Shown: piece after piece, positions 35,037 through 47,266 of the stretch | How positions within the stretch are numbered: the stretch's first letter is position 1 | Layout: each line of letters begins with the position of its first letter | Assembly: GCA_037039685.1 (NCBI GenBank) | Contig: JAWNGF010000001.1 | Location: forward strand, 3,844,001-3,908,000 | Direction of reading: 5' to 3' | From: Ceratobasidium sp. AG-K | Lineage: Eukaryota > Basidiomycota > Agaricomycetes > Cantharellales > Ceratobasidiaceae | Length of the DNA stretch: 64,000 nt | Position numbers and translations under genes: made by a program | Notes under the pieces: generated by a model | What the model was told of the DNA's origin: nothing | The model's database searches: none | The model's input: the letters and a program-made list of their open reading frames with translations, nothing else

Positions 35037-35537
35037 GGTGGATGGATGAGGACCTGGTGAAATCTAAAGACGATTTCGTGAGCAAAAAGACGTTACGTTA
35101 CACGTCCGACGATCAGCTGAGTCAGCCGGCAAACTGGCACAAGATATCGCTTCAACCACGATCACGCCTGCGAGTATGTTCTCTGTAACTGCCTCCCAGC
35201 TGTTATTTTGCGCCTGCCCTCATGTACTATTAGCTAGAATGGTGGCCTACGGGAAGTAGCTTCAGAGTGTGGACAACCTCCAATGTGTACTTGTGTGCCA
35301 ATATCAGAGTAGCCGCAGCGCACAGAGACCTGCAGCTGAGTACCCTATGACAATGCATAAGTGTGTAAGTCAAAACCCTACCTCAAATCATATTTCTACC
35401 AGGCAGGGAGGTGATACCAGGAGAATGACGTTTTGGTAATCTTGTGTTACCATCATCGGTAAAAAGCGCTGGGAGTAATCAGAGCTAATTAGCGCCAATT
35501 AGTGCATTAGCTCGGATGTCACCTGTACCCGCAATTC
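35037..35537. other. Upstream of TOM40, nothing recognised
   Basis: No coding sequence recognised. The left part must contain the TOM40 promoter (gene on the minus strand). The region becomes AT-richer to the right, approaching repeats. Confidence 0.4.
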
Positions 35538-35602
35538 GTGCTTCGGGCTTGTACTTCAGGTTTGTGCTTCAGTTTTGTGCCTCGATTTTGTGCTTCAAGT
35601 TT
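35538..35602. repeat. 13-bp minisatellite, five units
   Basis: Five consecutive 13-base units start at 35538, 35551, 35564, 35577 and 35590 with consensus GTGCTTCAGTTTT (variation mainly in positions 3, 5 and 9-12). Each unit differs by a few substitutions without indels, so the array keeps exact register. Confidence 0.85.
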
Positions 35603-35617
35603 GTGTATGTGCTCTGA

Positions 35618-36077
35618 TGTAACACCAGAACGTTGAATGGATTAATTTTGAGCAGTGTATTCATACAACTGAGCCCAAAGGAGTATAAAAAAGGAGCTGT
35701 AACACTCGATATATATAGCTAAGCGGGGTAACTTCTTCATTGACTCTGTCGTCTATATATGAGTTTGTGGGGCACTTGAGCGCTCGGGAGCTCTCGCGAG
35801 CGCAGGCTTAATATCATGCGCTAGCCCGGGGTCTGTCTCGCCGGGCGCTAGTTAGCTTGACTCACGGTCACCCAGGCGCTCACTAGCACAACTCCTATCT
35901 CGCCAAGCACTAGCTGGAACCATCGGTTCTCTCGAGCGCCAGCTATTGAGGGGTCTCGCCAGTAGGCTAGTCTTCTCCTCAGTGCTGGTTAGTACTTAAT
36001 AGCCCTTGCAGTTTTTGTTGAGATATAGAAAGAATATTGAGTTGAGATAGCATAATACATACATGCTTGTACCCACA
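35618..36077 (+). mobile_element. Possible solo LTR or LTR-like repeat
   Basis: The segment starts TGTAACACC, has a TATA-like GTATAAAAAAGG at about 35682, a run of GAGCGCTCG-type words at 35775-35960, and an AT-rich tail ending TTGTACCCACA. TG...CA ends and an internal TATA box are what an LTR would show. I find no matching 5-bp target duplication at these borders and no internal retroelement genes, so the borders and nature are tentative. Confidence 0.3.
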
Positions 36078-37044
36078 GTTCCTCCACCTTGATGCTGAAA
36101 TCATCACAAGGTCAACAAACACACGCGCCTTACGAACACAAAGACGAGATAACGCAGCAAACTACTGATTTATGAATTGGCCGACCGTCCCAATTGAACC
36201 ACTGTATCCAATAACACTGGGGAGAGGAGTCTTTGGGTACATTCTTCCGACAGTCACAATTGAAACAATCTACCTCATTTCTCAATGCACGTCGTTCGAA
36301 ACTCATGCCGGATTTATGTGCGGCAACAAATGATTTTATAAAACCTCTATGCCTTCGTTGGTCAGGAACTACACACTTGTATGACCCAGCTCAGTTATAT
36401 AATTCAAATCGCTGTTCAGTACGGATCATCCCTCAAGTGGAATCGGTAACACTTAGGGTTAGGCCCAGCAAAATAAGAAAAATTAAAAGTCACCTCATCA
36501 GACAGTTATCCTCAACTCCCGGCCTTGAAAGCCAGAACGTCATCGAGTACAGGGAAAGCCGCACATGGGTCTCGGTTCGAGTTGGGACATTGTCTCATCG
36601 ACTGAGGTTGTAGAAGTGGCAATTGTGAAATTGCAAGACCCGGTTAGAAACTATAAATAGATCCTAGCTGAGTATGTTCTGAAGAATCTGGAGGTGCAGG
36701 GGTAGGTTGCATTTATACTCGGGACTAGTGATCCGTGCACGCATCCAGCTGGAGAGTTAGACCAGGTGCTTGGGAGGTATGGTGTGGGCCCGGCTAAGCG
36801 AGGCGAAAAATTATCCATGTGATTCTCAAGGTTCCTTGGAAGATGCGAGACGTAAATGTTAAGCCGCACTTACTAGGAAGCGAGATAATATAGTTCACAA
36901 GGCCCATTAATCCACCAGATTTGTAATGCATACACCTAGTATCCGCGTTATAATATTTACAACTCATGCTAAGATATTGAAACCGGCTAGAACATGGTTA
37001 TCCCATCAATTTGCCTCGGTCTCTCTGTCCCTCGAAACGACATG
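36078..37044. other. Intergenic, nothing recognised
   Basis: Short open frames only, no domain or splice structure. If the preceding element is an LTR, no retroelement coding sequence follows it here. Confidence 0.4.
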
Positions 37045-38059
37045 TTAAACGTTGAAATGCCATCTCGTACAACCGTGCTTACCCTGTTCATATATTTCCG
37101 AGGGGAAAATCTCAGATTTTTCCCCCTGTAGCGGAGAGATACAAGTACTATTGATGTCCATACAGGAGTTTGAGGAGTTCGTCTTGGCGAGCAACAAGGT
37201 GATCCACACTTCGCTCGAACATTCCTGTTGTAACCGTTCAACCACGTACTTCAAGTCTTCCAAACTATGTATAGCAAAAACGTTTAGACCCAGGGCATTT
37301 AGCCACCACCCAAGTACTTCGGGATGATTAGAGGCAAAACTAGGACAAGGAGCCCAACCAGAGAGGGTTGGACTGGGTGGCGCCTTTGATTCAACGTGTA
37401 TTAGATCTACTTTGTACCAAGCAATATTCATAAATGAAACGGCAGTGAGTGAAGGTATGTTGCGGTAGAGTTTGACAAGTGCTCCGTGCTGCATACGAAG
37501 GGGCCAGCCTGGGGGAATCTGTCCAAACTGGACTGTTAGGGTAATGATGGAAGAGCAACCGGCCACAAGTAATACATTCCGAATCTAAGGCAAGGCTCAG
37601 TGTTTCCAACATAGCGCATGTGGGAGCGCTGATGGACTGTTGAATAAGCCGTCCAGCTTGGTCGGCCGACAAGTACCGGTACGAACACCAAAGCTCATGA
37701 GTGCCAACGCACTTCAGGAAAATCTGAAACACTTGGCCAGCTCCCTGCTCTCCGTACGGGACGCTAGGTAGAACGGCCCTTCCCCAGAATCAAAACCCTC
37801 CTGGCCGAGAAAAATCGCTCTTGCTATTGTTAGCATTGCTACAGCACTCGAGTTACGGGACAAACTGGAAATTTGTTTGGCGGTATGAAGCACTATTTCT
37901 TGGAAGACAAGTGGCCGACAAGTTCCAGAGATACCTGTTGCAATGAGCCAAGGTAACACATAGCCTGAACGATCCGAGTTCTGCAATCAAATGTATTATC
38001 TCGAGTGGAAGGCAAGGAGAAAGCAGAGGGGGTAGTTTTTGTACATGGAGGCTTGACAT
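37045..38059 (-). pseudogene. Second F-box-type pseudogene
   Basis: From ATG 38059 the minus strand reads an F-box-like start (LSPCLPLEIIHLIAELGSF, LAHCNRYLWNLS), then in a shifted frame PLVFQEIVLHTAKQISSL and MLTIARAIFLGQEGF, then in another frame CVGTHELWC and MLETLSLALDSECI, and finally the long open stretch LTVQFGQIPPGWPLRMQHGA, YRNIPSLTAVSFMNIAWYKV, WWLNALGL, ending at 37045. The order fits an F-box plus leucine-rich protein, but at least three frame changes without good introns separate the pieces. It is unrelated in detail to the one at 5.5 kb. Confidence 0.55.
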
Positions 38060-38808
38060 GATTCGAGTGTGGTCAAGTGCGAGTCTGGCGGCTAGTAGAT
38101 AGTTGTTCAATGGACATCGAGATAAACCCACGCGGTGAAGCAGCCCAACCCGAATGCGTCAACCACATCCCAGCATAATGTAAGTTTACTATGTATGTAA
38201 AGCGGTGACTGGAATATACAAGCTTGGCCTGACGCTACGAGGTATGCTTTCTTGGTTGACAAAACAGGGGTAGCGAGTGCCTAGCCGAGTTGCCGGACTG
38301 CATGAAGTGTCCGTTTATTTGATGGCGTTTCCGTACATGCGCTTTAGCCGGGCATGTCCGGATAGAAACAATGCCCTGGGTTCCCCACCTATAACTAGCA
38401 CGCCTCGGTCTCTTTGTGAGGACGGAACCCGCAAGGGGAGCGAGCGGAATAATCGAACTAAAAGTAACTGGAAATCCAATCCCCTTCGCACGAGTATATG
38501 CGTGAGTTGCGGCCCCGATTTTGATTCAACGTCGATGCGTCAGTCCCACCGCATTACAACCGAATTCATGCCCTTTGTACCGGATCGTGGATGTCAAGGT
38601 AGTTCTCAAGGGTTGCTCACAATCAACAATGACGACCACTTGAAACACCTCTGATTAATGGTACTTGTACATAAAAACATCGTACACGATGAGCGGAATT
38701 GTGAAGGATACTTCTATACATACATAAAATAGCGTGCGCCACATTGTCTAAAGCGCGTCCAAAACCAAGAAACTTGTCGCCAACTCGAGCCCAATCACAT
38801 CTCAACCC
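38060..38808. other. Intergenic, nothing recognised
   Basis: One plus-strand frame (38277-38654) is open for about 125 codons but has no domain, no nearby promoter signal and unremarkable composition. I do not call it a gene. Confidence 0.4.
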
Positions 38809-40032
38809 TTACCAGCCGTGACCCCAGTAATTAACAACCCATCGTGCCCCGACGCGGGATTTACACCTCGCCCGATCATAGGTTCGCAAGTGCATCCAGC
38901 ACACGCATTTGGTCGCGGCGCTCGCAATTTGCGGACGGGGTGTGTCCCAGGTGTATGGGTAGATGACGTCGGGCGGGAGTAGCGCCACGGGGGGTGCGGT
39001 CGCGTTGGGTGCAATAGGCGAAGGTAATTGCGACAGAGGCGGCAGAGGGGCAGAGTTGGTTAGACGTATCAAGTGCTCGTTATTAGAATCCACGGCCGGC
39101 CATTGATCAGGGTTGGAGTAGGTGAAGAGAGAGTATCGTAGTGCCACAGGACCCGTCACGAATTCTACCAATCAGGGGAGGTTAGTCCAAATATAGAAAT
39201 CGAGTCATAACCCAAACCTTACCTGGATCAACGGGGACCTCGTCATTGGTTTTGAGGGCGGTCCAGTTGGAAACCCAGGCAACCGCGAATTCGACGGGAA
39301 CGAACCAGAAGGGATGCCCCGCGCTTGTTGCTGCAAAGAACGCATTGGGGATGCCATGTGCAGGGTTGTTGGACGTGACCATTTCGCCCATGAAAGCTAC
39401 TGGTATGAGTTCTGCGTCGACCATGCGTTCGGCTGACGCGGAAAGAAGCGATTCAAGTGGTGTGATTGCTTCTGAATCGAGGTCGGCGTAGATACCCCCA
39501 AAGGCATGCCTGACAGGTGTGATTTCAGCTGGGCGCTAAGACCAGGCTCGTGAAGATGGACGTACATGTACAGGTTTCTCACGAAATCAGCTCGGTAAAT
39601 CTCGCTAGGAAGGGCTTCGTATGCTTCAAGCAAGCGAGGGTACAGGACACGGACGAGTTCCTTGTTGTCGGCGTCATCCCAGAGGACATAGTCCCAGTCA
39701 GGGTAGGCCAAGCGCCAAGTGTCAGCGAGGGGAGCAACATGGGGTAATAAATCATGCGTTTTCCAACTCTGGTGGATGAGTCGCGCAGACAGGCGTTGTC
39801 CCTGTGCTACAGACGAGATAAGGACACGGGGGTCGACGGTTCGGGAGCGAGGCGCGGTAGTGTTGGCAGAATATGTCTTCCGACTCGAGGAAGTGTCGGG
39901 GAAAACTGTCGCGCAGAGGGTGTGTTTAGTCCTGGTCGAGCTGAACTCTACGAGAAACACAGAAGTGGTGAGCAGGAGGACAAACGCAACGAATAGCAGA
40001 CATGTGAGGTTGCGAGGCCGATGGGAATACAT
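38809..40032 (-). CDS. GT32-type glycosyltransferase, type II membrane protein
   Basis: Exons 40032-39566, 39509-39223 and 39164-38809 give 369 residues. A short cytosolic N-terminus is followed by one hydrophobic anchor (about residues 10-30, LTCLLFVAFVLLLTTSVFLV), then IPR-like RLIHQSWKTHDLLP, PDWDYVLWDDADN, IYRADFVRNLYM, and the DXD metal/nucleotide-sugar site in FGGIYADLDSE. These are the features of the Och1/GT32 family that adds sugars in the Golgi. The C-terminal part includes PPDVIYPYTW and ends YWGHGW. Splices are canonical and keep these motifs in frame. The actual sugar and acceptor cannot be told from sequence. Confidence 0.9.
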
Positions 40033-41001
40033 GGTGGGGGAGAGAAACAACCGGGACACTGCGGACGCGTAAAGTTAGCACGCCCTTATGTCAGGGCCCT
40101 TATTCATTTTGTCATGACAGCCCAGCCCTTTTCATGCGGATCCGCAGCCAATTCAAAACGCGAAGGCGATGCCAGGGATAGTAACGCTGCCCCCAGGGCA
40201 ATCCAGCTACATACCAGGAATTCATGAGCATTCGTCGACACAGTGTCGACACTCGCTCGTCGACGCTTTCTCACACACAAGCTATTTTCAACCACGACTA
40301 CGGTTGCCGAGACCAAACATACGTCATTTACGGCCGATTCTAACGTCAGATCACGGATCGCTTTGTTCATGATCACGTGAATGCTACGTAGATCGCGAAG
40401 TCCAACGTGACAAGCTGGGGTTATGCTGTGGGACACGCTATCCACGTATTCCCGGAGGTAGCAAACCGCCAAAGCACTCCGTAAAGGTCACATGCAGCCA
40501 AACACCACAGGATCTTCCAGGCGATCGTGTCTGATCGACGCTGGCTTCCATCAAAACACTCCCTATCAATGGTTGCCCGCCCGAGTTGGGCTGTAGTGTC
40601 GAAGATAGACTCTATTTTTCTTCGACACCAACGAGTTACAGTAATCTCAATCCTGAACACCCAACAGCAGGTTCTTCAATTTCGCATGTTATGGTAGGCT
40701 ATACGTTACCCGGCCGGAGCAACTTAGACTCGAATCCGCGAGCACAGCAAAGCCGCAGTAGGTTCCCAACATATTCTAGCCGAAGAGTGCCCGGCCATAC
40801 GATGTCGCCCTGATAAAGCCAAAACATTCGACTCGCGGGGGGTTCGGATGGGTATATGCGCGTGAGGGGTGAGACTGCCAACGGTCTGAAATTTTTGGGC
40901 ACAGATTTAGTAGACAACACCTGAATCACAACCAATAATCGTATGCTAATTTGCCCAGCCATATCTATACAACCAAACCTATATAGCCAAATGAAAATAA
41001 A
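40033..41001. other. Intergenic, nothing recognised
   Basis: Contains the promoter of the glycosyltransferase (left) and the 3' flank of the kexin pseudogene (right). TCACGTGA occurs at 40373. No coding sequence is supported. Confidence 0.4.
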
Positions 41002-43662
41002 CTACCTAGCAAGCGTCTGCGACGCATGTTCCCAGCTCCCCTCGCTCTCCTCTCCAGGTGACCTCGTCCCATCCCCGGTCGGCTGCATATCGGGCACATC
41101 TTCGTAGTGCTCCGCCCGCTGATACTCGTCGTCGTCCAAGAACCCATCATGGTACCTCAACCTCTCGCGTTCCGGGTCCCGCGCACGCAATGCCATCTCC
41201 TCGTCTACATCGCTATCCCCATCCGAAAGCTCTCCAAACGCGTCATATAGCTCCCTCGTCCCAGCTCCACTCCGGACCTGGTTCATTGCAACCTCATCGT
41301 CTCCAAGTGCCGCATAGTCTCTCCCATGGGTCTGGCGTCGGTAGACACAGGCTCCTGCGCCAAAGACGAACAATACGACCGCGCCAAGAGCAGCAAACAG
41401 CCAGGCTTGCGAGTTGAGCAAGTCGGACATGTGTGAAAAGTAGCCCTCGTCAGGGGTGGGCTCGGCCTTGCTGCCCGTGTTAGTCGAGTTGTTGGGCCCC
41501 GATCCTGCACCGGCTGTGTTGTTGCTTGGGAGGACGGGTTTATGCGCCTCGGTCTCGGCTTCGCTATGGTCCCCAGGAAGGTGGTCAGTTGGCTTGGGGT
41601 ACTGCTTTGACACGGTCGCGCTGGCCGTCGTAATCTCGGTGGATACACTGGTTGTGCTTGGCGGAGGGAGCGTCTTTGGATCCACGGGATCATCAGGGAC
41701 AGCCCACAACTCGACTTGGATGGGTCGATCGCCGAGCCAAATAGTGACATGCTCCATGCGAGGAACGAGCCATTATGGGTGTCCGTATGCTGGTCGGAGA
41801 CGCGAAGCTTCCATTTGCCAACTGGGTCCTCATCCCTGCGCGAGGGTGAGTATAGTGCTGATGGGAAGCAGTCTGACTCGCCAGTGCTTGAGTGTCATGA
41901 ACCTCCACCCAGCAAACCCATTCTCGTCCTGATCGTATCGCCTCTTCGCCGCTAGAACGCTCTTGATTCCGCGCGGACTCAGCAGCTCTACCTCCACGTC
42001 ACCCCTTTGCCATGAGTGATCCACACTTTCACAGTCACATGCTCCAGCTTCTCAAAGTTTCGCTCCCGCAGCATGTCTGCTGTGATTTCGACCTCGCTCG
42101 ACACACCGCCTTCGGGTATCAGCCGACCGCCCTTCATCTCTCCCCAGAACGCGCGTGAAATGTCTGCATCGTCCAGGATGGTTGGCTTGAGCTCCAGGAA
42201 CGCTTGTGGTTTGACCAGGCCCCACGTCTTGGCGGCCTGGACATATTGCCAGGCGTCAATGCTACCATAGCCGTACTTGTAGCTGTATGGTCGCCCGGAA
42301 GCAGTGTGTTCCCAGTCTGGGTCGCCGGGGTCGATCTGGAGGGCGGTACGGACGCAGAGATGTTGAATGTCGCGCCATGTCAACTCTGGTCGGGCTTGTA
42401 ATGCGAGCGCAAAGACACCCACAGCCAGAGGTGCTGCGGCGGAGGTGCCTCCATGGGCAGAAGTGCATTTGCGTTTGCCAACATCGGTGGTATGCTGCAA
42501 ATACGTAAGTGGCCGTCGATACGGGTTTGAAAGCAACGCACGATCCCGCGGCCTCCTCCGGAGCTATATGCCACGATCATGTTCGCGGCGCATGATTCGG
42601 AATAGTACGGATGCATCCCTTTGGCATCAACCGCAGCAACAGTAACTGAGAAGATGCTGTTCGTATAATCCGTCAAAGTTGCACTGGTCATCCGCGGCCG
42701 CCCCGTTCCCACTCGCAAAGACAAAGACAGATCCCTTGCCGTCGCGTCCTTTTTGTGCGCCGTTGACGACTGCCTTTTCGATGAGCGAGCTGGGGGCATC
42801 CATGGAACGGCCGTCGTCGCTTGGTCCCCACGAACACGAATAAATGTGAGTTTTCTGGTAGGCATAGTTGAGCGAAGCGGCCTCGTCTGCATCGGTGATT
42901 CTACCAGACAAAATGCGAACCCCGGCGATTTGGGCGTCGTAGGACACGCCTACACCACAGGCATCATTACGGGCGGCCGAGACCTCTCCCGCGCAGCGGG
43001 TGCCATGCTCATCGTCGGGGAGTTTGGGTTTGGGCAACGGCTCGTGGTCGTTAAAATCATATGAGCCTTCGGCAAACTAGGATAGAGCCAAAGTAATTAA
43101 TGTATTGACCGATCCGCATTACTCACCTACTTACAAAGTTAGGCGCGAGATCCTCACTCTCATAGTCTAGTCCATCATCCACAATCGCAGCTCTTATCCC
43201 TTTCCCAGTGATCCCCATCTTCCATACTCCGGACACGTTCAGGTCCTTGCCAGGATTGTCGACGTTCAGCAAGTGCCATTGCTGGTTGAACGATGGGTCC
43301 CGAATATCTAGAGCATCAGACACCTGTTGGAACGTGCTAAACTCCCCACGAGCAGTGCTAGGCGTTGCTCGTTTGACTCTTTGTCGGAGCACTTGTGGTT
43401 CTAGACTGCGAATTCCCTGTGGTATAGTCCTTTTGTGCATGACGCGGTCGTTATGTTTTGGTGCTCGCAGAAGCCAGTGGTTCGCAAGTTCGCCAACCTG
43501 CTCGACGACTTCTGCTCCAAGAGTCGCGGCAATTGAAGCCAGGTCCGTCTCTGGGTCATGGTGCAGAACATAGTACGTGTGAGTCGAGTAGGTGCGCTTT
43601 GCAGGCGTCGCAGCGACTCCCAAGAGTGCAATAGCCAGTGCCGCGAATCCAGTCGGGCGCAT
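41002..43662 (-). pseudogene. Kexin-type protease pseudogene (copy K1)
   Basis: It is colinear with the intact kexin gene at 44.5-47.2 kb from signal peptide to cytosolic tail. Exon 1 (43662-43135) is intact, with pro-region and the catalytic DDGLDY. Compared with the intact copy there are three one-base indels: an extra base at about 42667 after CNFDG, a missing base at about 42007 in WITHGK, and a missing base at about 41716 after DPSK. The last intron has GC (GCGAGT) where the intact copy has GTGAGT. The transmembrane segment and acidic tail are still readable in the final frame to TAG 41002. Not translatable as sequenced. Confidence 0.85.
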
Positions 43663-44499
43663 TGTTGTCGTAGTCAGGGGCTATCAACGGTGCCCGAAAG
43701 CAACGCCAAGTCCAATACGTTCAAATTACGCCAACCCGAAAAACCCTGCTCAGTTGGTTACTGTGCCTCAAACCTCGTACAATCCGGAATTTGAGTCTGA
43801 TGGTTGGAAAAATAGGCCAGCAAGCTCCATATCCGGCATTGAGTTTCACACACCCCAACGAGTCTCGGCCAAGATGCGAGAGTAGATTTTACCATGGGTC
43901 AACAGCATGGCGAGCGAGAGGTAAAGTTTGACGGTTGGCGTTTGGCATACAGACAACCCCCCCGGTAAGCGGATCACGGAGATAACCGGAGCCCTGATCG
44001 GCCGGGTTTCGAGTGCGCCACGCCATGAACAATATGCATTTTGTGGATGTTCAGCAAGTGCTACATGCCTGCCACTCTCACAACTTGAAGTGACTTATGG
44101 ACGCGGTTCAAGTCGTTAAAAGTTCCATAGTGCAGGTCGAGTGTGTATCACCGAATTATATACCACGATGCTGTCCTTGTCCGTCTCAGCCCTTATATGC
44201 GGGCAAAATCCCCTTTGGCCCATTTCTGTATGATTGAAGCTGGTTGATAAATAAACAGCATCAATTAACCTCTCTTTATTGAGATCCATGTCCGTGTTTG
44301 TAGGCGTCCAGGGAGGTGAGGCCTTGTCCACAATTTGCACGGCAATAGGAACCTCATCGCTTCTCTGACCACAGATAAGACAAACGTTTAATAGACTCAA
44401 GTACATATTAATCTGCGCAGCTGGAGCTTTTCAGAACGAACAGTTAGAGCCGAAGCTCAGGTACATCTATACAACCGTAGCGTGCATCTAACCAAAAAA
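43663..44499. other. Spacer between the tandem kexin copies
   Basis: It must include the old promoter of K1 and the 3' flank of the intact copy. No open frame with a domain. No MCM7 remnant is visible here, unlike upstream of the intact kexin. Confidence 0.45.
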
Positions 44500-47166
44500 C
44501 TACCTAGTAAGCGTCTGGGACGCATGCTCCCAACTCGCCCCACTCTCCTCTCCCGGCGACCGTGTTCCAGCTTCCGTTGGTCGCTCATCGGGCGCGTCTA
44601 CGTATCGTTCTGCCCGCTCGTCCTCTTCATCGTCCAAGAACCCATCATGATACCGCAGTGCTTCTCGCTCCGGATCTCTATCCCGTGCACGTAAGGCCAT
44701 TTCCTCGTCCGCATCGCTGTCCCCATCTGAAAGCTCTCCAAACGCGTCGTACAGCTCCCTCGTCCCACCTCCGCCCCGAACTTGCCTCATCGCGACCTCG
44801 TCATCTCCGAGTGCCGCATAATCTCTCCTGCGCGCACGGCGTCGGTAGACATATACTCCCGCGCCAATGATAAATAGCACGACCGCACCAAGGGCGGCAA
44901 ATAGCCAGGTTTGCGACTTTAGTAGGTCCGACATGTGCGAAAAATAGCCTTCGTCGGGGGTAGGTTGGGCCGGGTTGCCTGTGTTGGTCGAGTTGTTCGG
45001 TCCTGATCCCGCGCCAATTGTGCTGTTGCCCAGGAACGACGGCTTATGCGCCTCGCCTTCGGCTTCACTGTGGTCACCAGGTAGGTGGTCGGTCGGCTTG
45101 GGGTGCTGCTTGGACGCGGTGGCACTGGTGGTCATGCTTTGAGTGGATACGGTAGTGGTTGTGCTTGGTGGGGGAACTGTCTTTGGATCGACAGGGTCAT
45201 CAGGGATAGACCAGAGGTCGACCTTCGATGGGTCGATCACCGAGCCAAAGAGTGACATGCTCCATCCGAGGAACGAGCCATTGTGCGTGTCGGTATGCTG
45301 GTCAGAGACGCGAATCTTCCACTTGCCAACTGGGTCCTCGTCCCTATATAGCGCATAAGTACGACATTCGGACGAAAACAGGCAAACTCACCAATGCTTG
45401 AGCGTCATGAACCTCCACCCAGCAAACCCATTCTCGTCCTGATCGTATCGCCTCTTTGCCGCCAACACGCTCTTGATCCCCCGCGGGCTAAGCAGCTCTA
45501 CCTCCACGTCACCCCTTCGACCATGAGTGATCCACACCTTCACAGTCACATGCTCCAGCTTCTCAAAGTTTCGCTCCCGCAGCATGTCTGCTGTGATTTC
45601 GACCTCGCTCGACACACCGCCCTCGGGTATCAGCTTTCCGCCCTTCATTTCTCCCCAGAACGCCCGCGAAATATCAGCATTGTCGAGGATGGTCGGCTTG
45701 AGTTCGAGGAACGCTTGAGGCTTGACCAAGTCCCACGTCTTGGCGGCCTGAACATATTGCCATGCATCGAGACTGCCATAGCCGTACTTGTAGCTGTATG
45801 GTCGTCCGGCGGCGGTATGCTCCCAGTCTGGGTCACTAGGGTTGATCTGGAGCGAAGTACGAACGCAGAGATGCTGGATGTCGCGCCATGTCAACTCTGG
45901 TCGGGCTTGTAATGCGAGCGCAAAGACGCCCGCAGCGAGAGGCGCTGCGGCCGAGGTGCCACCATGGCCAGACGTGCATTTGCGTTTGCCAACATCGGTC
46001 GTGTGCTGTAGATCCGTCAGCATGTGGTAATGTAAGTTTGAAAGCAACGCACAATATTGTGACCCCCTCCAGAACTATATGCCACGACCATATTCGCAGC
46101 ACATGACTCGGAATAGTACGGATGCAGTCCCTTGACATCGACCGCAGCAACGGTTACGGAGAAGATACTGTTCGTATATCCGTCAAAGTTGCACTGGTCG
46201 TCCGAACCGGCGCCGTTCCCACTCGCAAAGACGAAAACAGATCCTTTGCCGTCGCGTCCTTTTTGTACGCCGTTGACGACTGCCTTTTCAATGAGCGAAC
46301 CAGGTGCTTCCATAGAGCGACCATCGTCAGGTGGACCCCATGAGCAGGAATAAATGTGGTTTTTCTGATACGCATAGTTGAGGGAAGCAGCTTCGTCCGC
46401 GTCGGAAATGGGACCTGACAGAATGCGGACACCGGCGATTTGAGCATCATATGAAACTCCTACACCACAGACGTCGTTGCGAGCGGCCGAGACCTCCCCT
46501 GCACAGCGCGTACCGTGCTGGTCGTCGGAGAGTTTGGGTTTAGGCAGTGGCTCATGGTCGTTGTAATCGTATGAGCCTTCGGCAAACTAGATATTCAACT
46601 TAGCCAGTTCGTCAACCCACGCGCGCTGGACTCACGAAATTAGGTGACAAATCATCACTCTCATAGTCCAGCCCATCATCTACAATCGCGGCCCTTACTC
46701 CTTTCCCAGTGATCCCCATCTTCCATACTCCGGATACGTTCAGGTCCTTGCCAGGATTGTCGACGTTCAGCAAGTGCCATTGCTGGTTAAACGACGGGTC
46801 TCGAATGGATAGAGCGTCGGACACTTGTTGAAACGTGCTAAACTCCCCACGAGAATCGCTAGGCGTTGTCCGTTTGACTCGTTGTCGTAACACTTGAGGT
46901 TCTAGACTACGGATTCCCTGTGGTATAGTCCTTTTGTGCATGACGCGGTCGTTGTGTTTCGGTGCCCGTAACAGCCAGTGGTTTGCCAGCTCGCCGACCT
47001 GCTCGACGACTTCTGCTCCAAGAGTTGCGGCAATTGAAGCCAGGTCGGTCCCTGGGTCATGGTGCAGAACATAGTACGTGTGGGTCGAGTAGGTGCGCTT
47101 TGCAGGCGTCGCAGAGGCCCCCAAACTTAGCGCAATGGCCAGCGCTGCGAATCCGGTCGAGCGCAT
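44500..47166 (-). CDS. KEX2: Kexin, furin-like proprotein-processing endoprotease
   Basis: Kexins cleave after Lys-Arg in the late Golgi. Exons 47166-46636, 46586-46053, 46005-45392, 45343-44500 join in frame to 840 residues. Order: signal peptide (FAALAIALSLGASA), pro-region with VKR near residue 110, catalytic Asp in VDDGLDY (about 164), His in HGTRCAGEV (about 200), oxyanion-site SWGPPDDG, Ser in HGGTSAAAP (about 370), P/homoB domain (LEHVTVKVWITHGRRGDVEV, GWRFMTLKHW, SFLGWSMSLFGS), Ser/Thr-rich stalk, one membrane helix at about 705-726 and an acidic cytosolic tail (GELSDGDSDADEEM). The ATG at 47166 is chosen because it starts the signal peptide; upstream frame lacks an ATG. Only 100 bp separate it from the upstream truncated MCM7. 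Confidence 0.95.
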
Positions 47167-47266
47167 GGTGGTCGTTGTAAAGTTGTGCCAGCGGTAAAGA
47201 AGTCCCGCAGCACATGCGATCAATTGCAAATAACAAATTCATACAAGTCTAATATACATCTTTCTT

